Counted from the stretch's first letter, positions 31,165-42,087 are shown. The stretch: 64,000 bases of DNA from Bathynomus jamesi (GCA_023014485.1 JAJOZX010002350.1:262001-326000), one strand, 5' to 3'. The notes: generated by a model not told the origin, from the letters alone. Translations and numbers: made by a program.

Positions 31165-33396
31165 AAATGCCTGGAGCAGAATCGCCTTCTGAGGATGAGT
31201 CTCTGTCCACCGACCCTGCTAACTGGCCTTCAGTTCTGACTGAGAGAATTCGGACACAACTGGTTTCCAGGGGACCAAGTCAAGTACCATCTGACTTTGT
31301 ATTCCCTAGAAACGACAGTGACGGAAGAAGTTTCCACCATCAATACTTCAGGAAGTCATTGGTTAGTGGGGAAAATATAACCAGAAGTTGGTTGGTCTAT
31401 TCCTTAAAAAACAACAGCCTTTTCTGTTTCTGTTGTACATTATTTTCCAAGAGGAAAATAAATTTAACAAGTTTGGGACTCTCGGACTGGAAGCATGCAA
31501 GCTCATTGCTAACATCACATGACAACAGTTCAGAACACCTAAATTCTATGAAAATCTGGAAAGAACTGGCAGTGAGGATGAGAAAGGGGGAGACCATTGA
31601 CAAGCAGGAGATGGCACTTCTGGAGGCTGAGAAGTTGAGATGGAGAGCGGTGCTGACACGTCTCACTGCTATTGTGCATTCTCTGGCAATTAGGAATTTG
31701 GCACTAAGGGGACATACAGAAAAATTGTTCTCACCATCAAATGGCAATTTTCTGAAAGAAGTTGAACTGATGGCACAATTTGATCCTATAATGCAAGAGC
31801 ACATTAACCGTGTCCAAAAAGGGACCTCCAGTCACACCAGCTACCTCGGCCACCACATACAAAACGAACTCATTGATTTGTCGAGCAGCAAAACCATTTC
31901 AGCAATGGTGAGCGAAATCAAACAATCAAAGTTTTTTCAATAATTCTAGATTGCACTCCAGATATCAGCCACAATGAACAGTTGTCAGTTGTGATTCGGG
32001 TTGTGTCACTGGAGGGGAAGCCCCATATAAAGGAACATTTCATGGGGTTTTTGGAGGCAGAGGAGTCCACTGGTCAACATTTGGCATCTCTGATTCTGAA
32101 GAGACTGGAGGAGCTAAAAGTTCCTTTCATGGACTGTAGAGGACAATCATACGACAACGGGGCCAACATGAGGGGAAAAAACAAGGGTGTTCAATCCAGG
32201 CTCCTAGAAATTAATCCCAGAGCTCTGTTTGTTCCATGTGGGGCTCATTCTCTGAATTTGCTTGTGGCCGATGCTGCTAAGGGATCTATTGATGCCACAA
32301 GTTACTTTGGCATCTTGCAGAAGCTTTACAACTTGTTTTCAGCCTCCACACAACGATGGGCCATTTTGAAAAAACATGTGAACATCACATTGAAGATGTG
32401 GTCTGATACAAGGTGGGAAAGCAAGATCAAGAGTGTGGAGCCCCTGAGATATCAGGCAGCTGCAGTGAGAGATGCACTGATCGAGGTGAGGGACCACACC
32501 AAAGACTCTGTAATAAAGGTCGAGGCTCAATCTCTGTCAGAGGAGGTTGGGTCATACCGCTTCGCCATTTGTTCAGTGGTGTGGCATGACCTGTTGTGCC
32601 AAATTCAGCATGTGAGCAAGCAGATGCAGTCTCCTAGCATGCACGTTGATGTTGCAGTAAATCTCCTAAAAAAACAGAGAGAGGTCTCCGCAATTACAGG
32701 GCAACAGGTTTTGTGGCTGCACAAATGGCAGCCACAGATATCTGTGAACAAATGAATGTGGAGGCTGTGTTAAAACAAAAACGGCTGAGGTCCACAAAGC
32801 GGCACTTCTCCTATGAAGCATCTGATGAGCCCTTGATTGATGCTTTGAAGAAGCTGGAAGTGACATTTTTCAATGCAGTGGTTGATGCTGCAACATCAGC
32901 CATTCAGGAAAGATTTTCCACGTTGGAAATTGTGGGAGAGAAGTTTGGAGTGCTGACACATTTCCAAAATCTCACATTTGAGGAGCTGACAGAACAATGT
33001 GTGAACCTTAGTACTACACTACACTTTAAGGGACAATCTGACTTGGATGGCAGAGAGCTTGCACAGGAGCTGAAGAACTTGCCTGACTTGCCATCAAAGA
33101 CCATATCCTTGCTTGAACTGCTGACATTTATCCATGAAAGGGAGCTCTCTGAAATATATCCAAATTTGTGGACTGCTCTCAGAATTGGTCTTACTCTTCC
33201 AGTCACTGTTGCTGAAGCAGAGAGGAGCTTTTCAAAGCTGAAGCTCATCAAATCCTACCTGAGGTCAACTATGTCACAGGAACGCCTTACCGGTCTGGCC
33301 ATCATCAGTATAAATCATACAATTGCTGAGCAGATTTCATATGATGATTTAATTCATGACTTTGCATCAAGGAAGGTAAGAAGAGTCAGGCTTTAG
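31165..33396 (+). pseudogene. beta transposase exon 3, copy 1 (ZMYM1-like hAT)
   Basis: Acceptor TTCTATTAG. TTF-type N-terminal domain (WLVYSLKNNSLFCFCC, LGLSDWKHASSLLTSHD), then the DUF4371/hAT catalytic core: LDCTPDISHNEQLSVVIRV, MDCRGQSYDNGANMRGKNK, FVPCGAHSLNLLVADAAKG, TRWESKIKSVEPLRYQ, and the C-terminal dimerisation block LYPNLW-equivalent IYPNLWTALRIGLTLPVTVA and AEAERSFSKLKLIKSYLRS. One base is missing in a T run at 31934-31940 relative to copy 2, and a frame change at about 32670 in an A run is shared by both copies. Hence no full-length product without repair or frameshifting. Confidence 0.93.
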
Positions 33397-33835
33397 ATGG
33401 CAGTTGTGCTGTGGTGCAATTTATTTTGTTTCTTGTTCAAAGTGTAGCATAATAATTACCCTCTCTTAAGTGTCTTATTCTATTTATGTGATAGAGCATT
33501 TGTACAATTTAGAAATTTGATTCTCTAGTTTATTTATGGCAGTTGTGCAATTTAATTTGTATTTTTCCTGTTCATAGTATCATAATTACATTCTCTTAAG
33601 TGAGTTATTCTATTTACGTGATGAAGGATTTGTAAAATTCAGAAATTTGAGTCTTTGTTTTGGTTCTGAAGTTCCAACAATTAGTCCAATAAAAAGTTAT
33701 TTTGTGAAAGAGTTATGTCTGTCCTTTATTTTGGGGGGATTCGAATGTGTGTGTGTTGGCGAACAGGGGGGGGGGACGCTGAAGGTGAGGTTCGCCCAGG
33801 GCGTCATGTAAGCTAGGACCGCCACTGCCTGTCTA

Positions 33836-34425
33836 GTAGGCTCATTAGGTCTGCCAGGCCTAGAAGATTTAAAGCTATTTACGTGTTGGGCTTTACTACT
33901 GTGATTTTCAAAAGCTCTAACATCTTTAGCAGCTGCTTCTCTAGCCGTAGCTATTTCTACAGCCTGACTAAAAGTTAGGTCCTGTATGGCTAATGGGGCT
34001 CTCTGGGTAGACTCCTCTTTGAGACCCATTACAAACCTATCTCTTAGCATTTCATCTAATTTGTCCCCAAATTTACACGTACGGCTATGGCTTTTTATTC
34101 CTGCAACAAACTCTGCAATGCTTTCATTTCCCGTCTGATGCCTTGAACAAAATTTGAAACGTTCATAGATGAGAACTACTCGGGGTTTGTAGTGATCAGT
34201 TAGGGCCTGTACCAATTCATTATAGGTGCAGGTTTCCGATGCTTTAGGAGAAACTAGGTCCATAACTAAACCAAACGTTTTAGGGCCTATTATAGTTAAA
34301 AAGGTAGGTACTTTCTTAGCATCAGGAATGGAATTTGCCTCGAAAAACAACCTCACCCTAGTGGCATAAGCTTCGAAGTCCTCACCAGAGTCTTCGTAGG
34401 GGCTTATATGGCCAATCACCGACAT
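33836..34425 (-). pseudogene. Gypsy gag, N-terminal and capsid part
   Basis: ATG at 34425: MSVIGHISPYEDSGEDFEAY, YATRVRLFFEAN, then the capsid-like FLTIIGPKTFGLVMDL, PRVVLIYERFKFCSRHQ, ESIAEFVAGIKSHSRTC and LRDRFVMGLKEES, matching retrotransposon gag (Retrotrans_gag type). It is cut by beta copy 1 at CCTGTCTA; the rest of gag resumes at 30000. Confidence 0.9.
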
Positions 34426-34501
34426 GCTAGAGCAAAACCGAATTAGGCCAAATCACGTGAAGTAGGTTAGATTAGGTTTAAATTTGATCTAGTTACTCCC
34501 C

Positions 34502-34625
34502 AGTTAGGGCTGAATAGTGAATTGTATTAGAGTTAGGGCTGAGTAGGAATTAGTTTTAGAGTTAGGGCTGAGTAGGAATTAGTTTTAGAGTTAGGGCTGA
34601 GTAGGAATTAGTTTTAGAGTTAGGC
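34502..34625. repeat. 29-bp tandem repeat in Gypsy 5' leader
   Basis: Four copies of AGTTAGGGCTGAGTAGGAAT + TAGTTTTAG, the first copy diverged. A second, looser repeat of about 22 bp (CCAATGAGCCAAAT type) lies between here and the LTR. Confidence 0.9.
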
Positions 34626-34839
34626 CGGCGGGAGGGACCTACGCTATAGTACGGTAGCTTACCCACACAAACAAACCAAATCGGACGACCCACTAGGCTA
34701 CATCCAATTTTCCAAACAACCACTTGAACCCAATAAGCCAAATTAAACCAATGAGCCAAATTTAACCCAATGAACAAAATTTCATCAAATGAGCCAAATT
34801 CAATCCAATGAGCTTAATCGAATCCCATGAGCTTAATTG

Positions 34840-34860
34840 AATCCCATCCTCGTCGCCAAA
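34840..34860 (-). other. Gypsy primer-binding site
   Basis: The minus strand reads TTTGGCGACGAGGATGG immediately after the 5' LTR end (CTATCACA). TGGCGA is a common Gypsy PBS start; I cannot assign the tRNA. Confidence 0.7.
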
Positions 34861-35455
34861 TGTGATAGCGTGGGGTAGACACCCCAGTTAGGTTACTTTG
34901 GTTCTAGCAAACAATCAAAAGCACTTACCAGTGCGTTGAATTAGATATTCCTTTGGAAGCCTACCATTAGATTCCTGTGTCCCACAAACGGCTACCTAAC
35001 TCTCTCTTACATTACCAACTTAGACAGTGGCGGTCCTAGCTTACATGACGCCCTGGGCGAACCTCACCTTCAGCGCCCCCCCCCCCTGTTCGCCAACACA
35101 CACACATTCGAATCCCCCCAAAATAAAGGACAGACATAACTCTTTCACAAAATAACTTTTTATTGGACTAATTGTTGGAACTTCAGAACCAAAACAAAGA
35201 CTCAAATTTCTGAATTTTACAAATCCTTCATCACGTAAATAGAATAACTCACTTAAGAGAATGTAATTATGATACTATGAACAGGAAAAATACAAATTAA
35301 ATTGCACAACTGCCATAAATAAACTAGAGAATCAAATTTCTAAATTGTACAAATGCTCTATCACATAAATAGAATAAGACACTTAAGAGAGGGTAATTAT
35401 TATGCTACACTTTGAACAAGAAACAAAATAAATTGCACCACAGCACAACTGCCAT

Positions 35456-37686
35456 CTAAAGCCTGACTCTTCTTACCTTCCTTGATGCAAAGTCATGAAT
35501 TAAATCATCATATGAAATCTGCTCAGCAATTGTATGATTTATACTGATGATGGCCAGACCGGTAAGGCGTTCCTGTGACATAGTTGACCTCAGGTAGGAT
35601 TTGATGAGCTTCAGCTTTGAAAAGCTCCTCTCTGCTTCAGCAACAGTGACTGGAAGAGTAAGACCAATTCTGAGAGCAGTCCACAAATTTGGATATATTT
35701 CAGAGAGCTCCCTTTCATGGATAAATGTCAGCAGTTCAAGCAAGGATATGGTCTTTGATGGCAAGTCAGGCAAGTTCTTCAGCTCCTGTGCAAGCTCTCT
35801 GCCATCCAAGTCAGATTGTCCCTTAAAGTGTAGTGTAGTACTAAGGTTCACACATTGTTCTGTCAGCTCCTCAAATGTGAGATTTTGGAAATGTGTCAGC
35901 ACTCCAAACTTCTCTCCCACAATTTCCAACGTGGAAAATCTTTCCTGAATGGCTGATGTTGCAGCATCAACCACTGCATTGAAAAATGTCACTTCCAGCT
36001 TCTTCAAAGCATCAATCAAGGGCTCATCAGATGCTTCATAGGAGAAGTGCCGCTTTGTGGACCTCAGCCGTTTTTGTTTTAACACAGCCTCCACATTCAT
36101 TTGTTCACAGATATCTGTGGCTGCCATTTGTGCAGCCACAAAACCTGTTGCCCTGTAATTGCGGAGACCTCTCTCTGTTTTTTTAGGAGATTTACTGCAA
36201 CATCAACGTGCATGCTAGGAGACTGCATCTGCTTGCTCACATGCTGAATTTGGCACAACAGGTCATGCCACACCACTGAACAAATGGCGAAGCGGTATGA
36301 CCCAACCTCCTCTGACAGAGATTGAGCCTCGACCTTTATTACAGAGTCTTTGGTGTGGTCCCTCACCTCGATCAGTGCATCTCTCACTGCAGCTGCCTGA
36401 TATCTCAGGGGCTCCACACTCTTGATCTTGCTTTCCCACCTTGTATCAGACCACATCTTCAATGTGATGTTCACATGTTTTTTCAAAATGGCCCATCGTT
36501 GTGTGGAGGCTGAAAACAAGTTGTAAAGCTTCTGCAAGATGCCAAAGTAACTTGTGGCATCAATAGATCCCTTAGCAGCATCGGCCACAAGCAAATTCAG
36601 AGAATGAGCCCCACATGGAACAAACAGAGCTCTGGGATTAATTTCTAGGAGCCTGGATTGAACACCCTTGTTTTTTCCCCTCATGTTGGCCCCGTTGTCG
36701 TATGATTGTCCTCTACAGTCCATGAAAGGAACTTTTAGCTCCTCCAGTCTCTTCAGAATCAGAGATGCCAAATGTTGACCAGTGGACTCCTCTGCCTCCA
36801 AAAACCCCATGAAATGTTCCTTTATATGGGGCTTCCCCTCCAGTGACAACCCGAATCACAACTGACAACTGTTCAGTGTGGCTGATATCTGGAGTGCAAT
36901 CTAGAATTATTGAAAAAAACTTTGATTGTTTGATGTCGCTCACCATTGCTGAAATGGTCTTGCTGCTCGACAAATCAATGAGTTCGTTTTGTATGTGGTG
37001 GCCGAGGTAGCTGGTGTGACTGGAGGTCCCTTTTTGGACACGGTTAATGTGCTCTTGCATTATAGGATCAAATTGTGCCATCAGTTCAACTTCTTTCAGA
37101 AAATTGCCATTTGATGGTGAGAACAATTTTTCTGTATGTCCCCTTAGTGCCAAATTCCTAACTGCCAGAGAATGCACAATAGCAGTGAGACGTGTCAGCA
37201 CCGCTCTCCATCTCAACTTCTCAGCCTCCAGAAGTGCCATCTCCTGCTTGTCAATGGTCTCCCCCTTTCTCATCCTCACTGCCAGTTCTTTCCAGATTTT
37301 CATAGAATTTAGGTGTTCTGAACTGTTGTCATGTGATGTGAGCAATGAGCTTGCATGCTTCCAGTCCGAGAGTCCCAAACTTGTTAAATTTATTTTCCTC
37401 TTGGAAAATAATGTACAACAGAAACAGAAAAGGCTGTTGTTTTTTAAGGAATAGACCAACCAACTTCTGGTTATATTTTCCCCACTAACCAATGACTTCC
37501 TGAAGTATTGATGGTGGAAACTTCTTCCGTCACTGTCGTTTCTAGGGAATACAAAGTCAGATGGTACTTGACTTGGTCCCCTGGAAACCAGTTGTGTCCG
37601 AATTCTCTCAGTCAGAACTGAAGGCCAGTTAGCAGGGTCGGTGGACAGAGACTCATCCTCAGAAGGCGATTCTGCTCCAGGCATTT
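35456..37686 (-). pseudogene. beta transposase exon 3, copy 2
   Basis: Nearly identical to 31165-33396. It keeps the T run intact, so the first segment reads through IKQSKFFSIILDCTPDISH, but it has lost two bases at about 36845 (copy 1 GTTGTGTCACT, here GTTGTCACT), which throws it out of frame after VVIRV. It shares the A-run frame change near 36170 with copy 1. Visible amino-acid differences include VHSLAV/VHSLAI and MVSD/MVSE. The private lesions are therefore complementary between copies. Confidence 0.93.
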
Positions 37687-37939
37687 CTAATAGAAAGAAC
37701 AAGAGCATTACTCATTAGTATACACACCTAAGTTAGATAACACATTATTCACAGCACTTTGTTATGGTGGTGGTGTTATGGAATTATGGTGGTGAAACAC
37801 CACACATACCCAGTAACCCAGACCCAGTGATAATAACATTATAATTTATAACTGTTTGCAAAATGCTTTGCAGGGATGCACACACATACACATACACACA
37901 CACGCACACACTCACAGACATATGTGCACACAAACTCAC

Positions 37940-38125
37940 CTGAAGAGTCCTGCCGGGGAGAAGTAGAAGCAAATGGGTCTTCATCCTCAGGATCAGACTG
38001 CATTTGTGGAGACATATGTGAGGCTGAGGAGGTAGATGGCTCCTCAGCCTCAATAATGGCAGAAGTAGACGGCTTCTCATCCTGGCTAGTGGCAGAGGGT
38101 GTTCCAAAATATTTCAAAAGTGCCC
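37940..38125 (-). CDS. beta transposase exon 2, copy 2
   Basis: Mirror of 30726-30911 with the same splice sites and translation GALLKYFGTPS and the acidic linker. Confidence 0.78.
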
Positions 38126-38363
38126 CTGCAAATAGTAAAATAGAACATAACAGACCAATGCATGAATAGGCTAGTACAATTAATTTAACATGTTATTAAG
38201 CACAATTTATTAAACTTTTAGAATAGGAAACAAATGAATAATACAACCTCCTTGGTTAATGGCTAATTATATACATAATAGTACACTTCAAATGACTCAG
38301 AAAGCTATATCACAAAATAGCAGTGCAATATAGCAGTGAAGAGTAGATGACATAGCTCTATAC

Positions 38364-38448
38364 CTTTATCTTTTGCTCGTTTCTCCTCTTCTTCTTTCCT
38401 CTTTTTTCTAAACTGAGCACCTGATAGCTTTGACCTCTTCTTATCCAT
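38364..38448 (-). CDS. beta transposase exon 1, copy 2
   Basis: Mirror of 30403-30487 with ATG at 38448 and the same GT donor. A plausible promoter would lie between here and the element end at 38842, but I see no convincing TATA element among the AT-rich repeats. Confidence 0.78.
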
Positions 38449-39118
38449 TTGCGGTTATTTGACAGACCTTAGTGACTTAGTGTGAAGATTCGTTCTGTAA
38501 TAAATAATATACATTTCACTATTTAACCAAACCCAGAAAAATAACATTACATATGTTAAAGTATGGGCCTTTATTCCCAATAATATTAATCTGGAAGCAT
38601 TTTGCATTGTTTAGGTCTTTTATGGGAAGGTTTATGGAAAATGCAATAGATGGTTTTTTATTAATAAAAATATATTTATTGATCTTTTATTATTTATTTT
38701 ATTTTATTTTTTATTTTTATTTATTTCTTTATTTATTTATTCTTATTTTTATTTTTATTTTTTTTGCAGGCGCTCATGCCGCCCCTCCACAAATGCCGCC
38801 CTGTGCGGCTGCCCATATTGCCCATATGAGGAACCGCCACTGAACTTAGAAGCTATAGACATTACCCCTAACTATACTTAAGTACGGACAACTTTCTACC
38901 CCATTTGTCACCTTAGAAATACCACCTAATTACACTCAGCACCAATGATTAGGTCAGATCGGAAAAAACATCTCTAGGCTAGCCCAAAACAATACGAACA
39001 GCCGCGTTGGTTCGTTTATGACTTGCTCTTGCCATTCAGCTTAGATTTAGTGATATTTCCCCTTTAGTGACTTTTAGACTATATACATATATATATACAT
39101 ACACGTCACCTCACCATT

Positions 39119-39477
39119 AATTGGTGTTCTGTACATGTAATGGTGATGAACGCTTCTACCGTCCTCTCTTTTAGGGAATGTGAAATCTGGACTGATTTGA
39201 AATGGTCCTCGAGACACCAGATCTGTCTTCAAGGCATCTGACAGGACAACTGGCCTGTCATATGAATCAAGCGGTGGAGCAGATCTTGGTTCTTGTTGCT
39301 CAGTAGAAATGCCTGTGTGTGGTGTTTGAAGCTGAACAGAAGATGGGCCACTTGTTGGTTCATCAGGCTCTACTTCTACTGGTGTTTGAGGTTGCATAGA
39401 GGATGGTCCTGCTGTTGGCTTATGATGCTCATCAGGCTTTGCTGAGGATGGCTTTTCCAAATATTTCAGTAGTGCTC
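39119..39477 (-). pseudogene. alpha transposase exon 2, N-terminal part (copy A)
   Basis: Acceptor TTCTTCTCAG then GALLKYLEKPSSAKPDEH, a Ser/Pro/Gln-rich linker (PSSVQLQTPHTGISTEQQE) and SDALKTDLVSRGPFQIS, DFTFPKREDGRSVHHHYMYR up to the Gypsy insertion. This copy keeps the frame across VVLSDALKTD, where copy B has an insertion. It continues at 25639. Confidence 0.88.
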
Positions 39478-39725
39478 CTGAGAAGAACATAACATTACAT
39501 ATTCTGTTAATTTTTGCTAAAATACTCTTTATCTTGTTTGATAATTGATCTGTGTGAACAGAATTTGAGGTGATGTGATCCATTAAATTTCACATTTCGA
39601 AATATTATAAATATTACAGAAACTAGCTTACTCTACCAATTCCTGAGCACTTGCCTAGCTTGATGGTCTACCTAACCTAGTTGCCTGAACTGTAATCATA
39701 AGAATATACAAGTGGCACATCTCAC

Positions 39726-39804
39726 CTGTGCTACTGGAAAGCTTCTCCTCCTCTATTTTCTTCTTTTTCCGTTTTTCAGCTCCTGATGGATAATGTCGTT
39801 TCAT
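39726..39804 (-). CDS. alpha transposase exon 1 (copy A)
   Basis: ATG at 39804: MKRHYPSGAEKRKKKKIEEE then LSSST and a GT donor (CACAG|GTGAG). Two codons longer than in copy B. Phase 1, matching exon 2. Confidence 0.8.
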
Positions 39805-39914
39805 TTTCCAAGATGCAGGAAGTCACATCTAGTTAACCATAACTAATCTGCTAAATAATAATAATCATGATAATAATGATGATAATAATAATAATAATAA
39901 TAATAATAATATAA

Positions 39915-40318
39915 TCTATACTATAATAAGAGAGCTGTCCGTCTGTCTGTCCGTCACACTTTCAGAAATTGTGAGAAAAAATTGAGAAAAAAATTCAGAA
40001 ATTGTAAACAAAATTAAGAAATTGTATTATGGGCGACAATGTGAAGCTCAAGATTTTCATGACTGTTCTTTTCTGTAGTTTAGCAATGGGGGAAGGGTGG
40101 GGGTGGGGGTAATGGGGGATGGGTGTGGTAATGGGGAGGGGTGGGGTAATGGGGGAGGGGGTTAGCCCCCAAGTTGTATGAATGGGGGTGAAGAGGTTTT
40201 GGGAGATACCAGATTCAGAAATGTTGACACAATGTGAAGCTCAAAATTTTCACGGCTGGGTTCTTTTTTTGTAGTTTAGCCTGTCTAACCGTCAGCGAAG
40301 CGGCGGGAACTGTACTAG
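39915..40318 (+). mobile_element. non-autonomous Helitron-like element
   Basis: Begins TCTATACTATAATAAGAG and ends GGCGGGAACTGTACTAG, inserted between A (39914) and T (40319) with no target duplication. A GC-rich potential hairpin (CCGTCAGCGAAGCGGCGG) precedes the CTAG. This is the Helitron end signature; no Rep/helicase frame. G-rich tandem-like interior at 40085-40160. Confidence 0.8.
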
Positions 40319-40479
40319 TTGTTATAATTGTAACGTTAATCAAATACATTCAAATAATCAGACCATTTAGGTTTTAACCAACAAAATTCACATTATCTGA
40401 AAAAGATGAGAAAAGAATTAATAAACTTGAAAACATAATAATTAGTAAATTAGTGAAATAATGTTTTACAATACTATAA

Positions 40480-41225
40480 AAATTAAGCCTTTAAGGGGTC
40501 TTTTCCATTTGGCGGCAGGCGGTTTTTTTTTAACCAAATTTTCACCAGTAATACTTTTTTGTGTGCTAAATACGAATCTAACATTCTTTTTTGAGAGAAA
40601 TGAAAGGAAAATATCGAAAAAAATTTTTTAAATACGAACTACTTTATACGGCGTACGAAAGGGAAATATTTATTTGAAATCAGCTATATCCTTTAATATT
40701 TTTCTAAATATATCTTCGTTTTCATCACGCTTCCGCCAAATAAATTCGCACAAGTACGAGTCTACCATCTGACGGTGTGTACCACAATGTCTTTTATTCC
40801 GGTGTTTCATGATATGCCACATGCTTTCAATACCTTGGGTATGTGCACCACTGTTTGGATCGACGAAATTTTCTGAATGATTCACTGTTTCATGCAAATA
40901 ATCGTAGCCTTCTAGTTTTCCTATGTTCTGGTAGGCTTTCCACTTGTCACTAATAATAGTAGTCCCTGGGCGGATGTTGGCTTTAATGCAGGACAACAGC
41001 GTTTTTTCATCTCTTCTAGGGACGGCATACAGGAATACTTCTTTGGTCTCCCTGCATACTCCACCGAATACCCATTATTCTGGAAGCATTCTTTCCCTGC
41101 CATACTTCCGCTTACTGTAGCAGGTTTCATCTATTTCTACAGTTAGTCCTGGCCCACCGATAACTGCAGGGGTAGCGAGTAAAGACGCAGCGCATATCTG
41201 AAACAGAGCCGATTACATTAAGTTA
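40480..41225 (-). mobile_element. IS1595/Merlin-type transposon, partial
   Basis: Inserted in alpha copy A; alpha similarity stops near 40478 and resumes near 41225 (TATAAGCATATAGTAAG). The left side starts GGGGTCTTTTCCATTTGGCG. I find no matching inverted end on the right, so the 5' part of the element (right side) is probably truncated. Confidence 0.75.
40673..41165 (-). pseudogene. IS1595/ISXO2-like transposase (Merlin superfamily)
   Basis: Minus strand: GPGLTVEIDETCYSKRKYG (first Asp), after a stop and frameshift WVFGGVCRETKEVFLYAV, then NIRPGTTIISDKWKAYQNI (second Asp), HETVNHSENFVDPNSGAHTQ and GIESMWHIMKHRNKRH (Glu) and a C-terminal YLCEFIWRKR. The DDE triad and the HTQ..E block match the bacterial IS1595/IS1016 group, whose eukaryotic relatives are Merlin elements. 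The N-terminus is missing. Lesions: a TAA after ERMLPE and a frameshift near 41010. Confidence 0.88.
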
Positions 41226-41436
41226 GATTAGGTTAAGTTAGGTTATATAAGCATATAGTAAGAATAAAGTTAAATAATATAGAAATAAGATCTCACAATA
41301 GTTATTTACACATAACGACCAAAACGTTTCGTTTGTCTCCGTTTTATCACATTTGTCTCATACAAAAACTTTAATACGACAATAATAATAATAATAATAA
41401 TTAATAATAACAATAATATTAATAACTTCAGCTATA

Positions 41437-41645
41437 TTAAGCTAGGCCTGTACAAACAAGTACAGGTAACACCGGAGTGATCTTATACCAGTCAAAAAAC
41501 AATTCCAAAATGCAGGATCAATCTCAACTGCAGCCCTGGAAAAAAATTTTAACACCACACTCCTGGTTTCAGTAAAAAAATAATTTAAACTTCTTTGTTA
41601 ACAAGCAATTCTAGACACGTGATGCCTAGGCACGTCCGAATACCA
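41437..41645 (+). repeat. dispersed repeat, copy 2
   Basis: Second copy of the 22906-23085 sequence (GCTAGGCCTGTACAAACAAG to GCCTAGGCACGTCCGA). Copies 1 and 2 lie on either side of the alpha hAT copy A, and this copy replaces its right end. Confidence 0.8.
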
Positions 41646-42087
41646 ACAGCAAAGACTACTACACAAGATTTAAATTAAGTTCAACGTTTGAGTTCAAAGA
41701 GAATGAATTGCTTGTGATTAGGCTGGGCTATCAGAATAAGCTAAGCTAGGTCTGTATCAGAACTTAAATTATCGGCCTTAAATAGCAACGGCTAAAATTT
41801 AACACAAAAACCTTTAAAACTTATAAATAAACGCTTTTAGATAATAACCGAAAGCTAAACAGCAATAAATATACAGGGCAAACGTAATAATATTAATACA
41901 AAAGCGTCCCAAATTCATTATGGGGTACCCATGTCCGGTTAGGTCAACTGTATACCCTTGACAATTGGTTAGGTTAAGTTGTCATTTTCGTTAGTTTTAA
42001 TGAAAATATCACGAATGCTTCTAACCTAGGCCTAGATGACGTCCCACTCGGACTGGGTTAGGTTAGGTTACTTTTGCCTTGAATATT
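41646..42087. other. no gene; CCTAACC-type motifs
   Basis: Contains a half of the GACAATTGGTTAGGTTAAG/AACTAACGAAAAT palindromic motif seen in the IR-GGTGCT elements (41960-42010), and another GCTAGGTCTGTA near 41750. Nothing coding. Confidence 0.5.

Larger units (their letters stand above)
30009..33827 (+). mobile_element. hAT element family beta, copy 1
   Basis: 3819 bp with ends CAGTGGCGGTTCC and GGACCGCCACTG and 8-bp duplication CCTGTCTA (30001-30008 and 33828-33835). It is inserted in Gypsy gag. The transposase gene has three exons on the plus strand (next entries). It is nearly identical to copy 2, in the opposite orientation 1.2 kb away. Confidence 0.96.
35025..38842 (-). mobile_element. 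hAT element family beta, copy 2
   Basis: 3818 bp with 8-bp duplication AACTTAGA (35017-35024 and 38843-38850). Inverted relative to copy 1. The AACTTAGA site and its surroundings are intact in the other LTR at 26375, which confirms the target. Confidence 0.96.
25645..39113 (-). mobile_element. Gypsy/Ty3 LTR retrotransposon inserted in alpha copy A
   Basis: Bounded by LTRs beginning and ending TG...CA and a 5-bp target duplication CCATT (25640-25644 and 39114-39118). Order on the minus strand: 5' LTR, primer-binding site, gag, protease, RT, RNase H, integrase, polypurine tract, 3' LTR, i.e. Gypsy order with integrase last. No envelope-like frame. Interruptions: beta hATs at 30009-33827 and 35025-38842 and a MITE at 25716-26282. 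Without them it is about 5.3 kb. Confidence 0.96.
34861..39113 (-). repeat. Gypsy 5' LTR (contains beta copy 2)
   Basis: 34861-35024 and 38851-39113 together give 427 bp matching the 3' LTR. Same terminal bases TGTGATAGCG and CACGTCACCTCA on the plus strand. Confidence 0.94.
23250..41437 (-). mobile_element. hAT element family alpha, copy A (interrupted, right end lost)
   Basis: Left end CAGGGCCGTTTCTAGCC at 23250, collinear in reverse with the complete copy B at 51140-54637. It contains a Gypsy provirus (25645-39113), a Helitron-like insertion (39915-40318) and an IS1595/Merlin-like gene (about 40480-41225). The right terminus is missing: similarity to copy B stops near 41437 at CAGCTATATTAAG, where dispersed repeat copy 2 begins, so no target duplication can be checked here. 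Confidence 0.9.
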
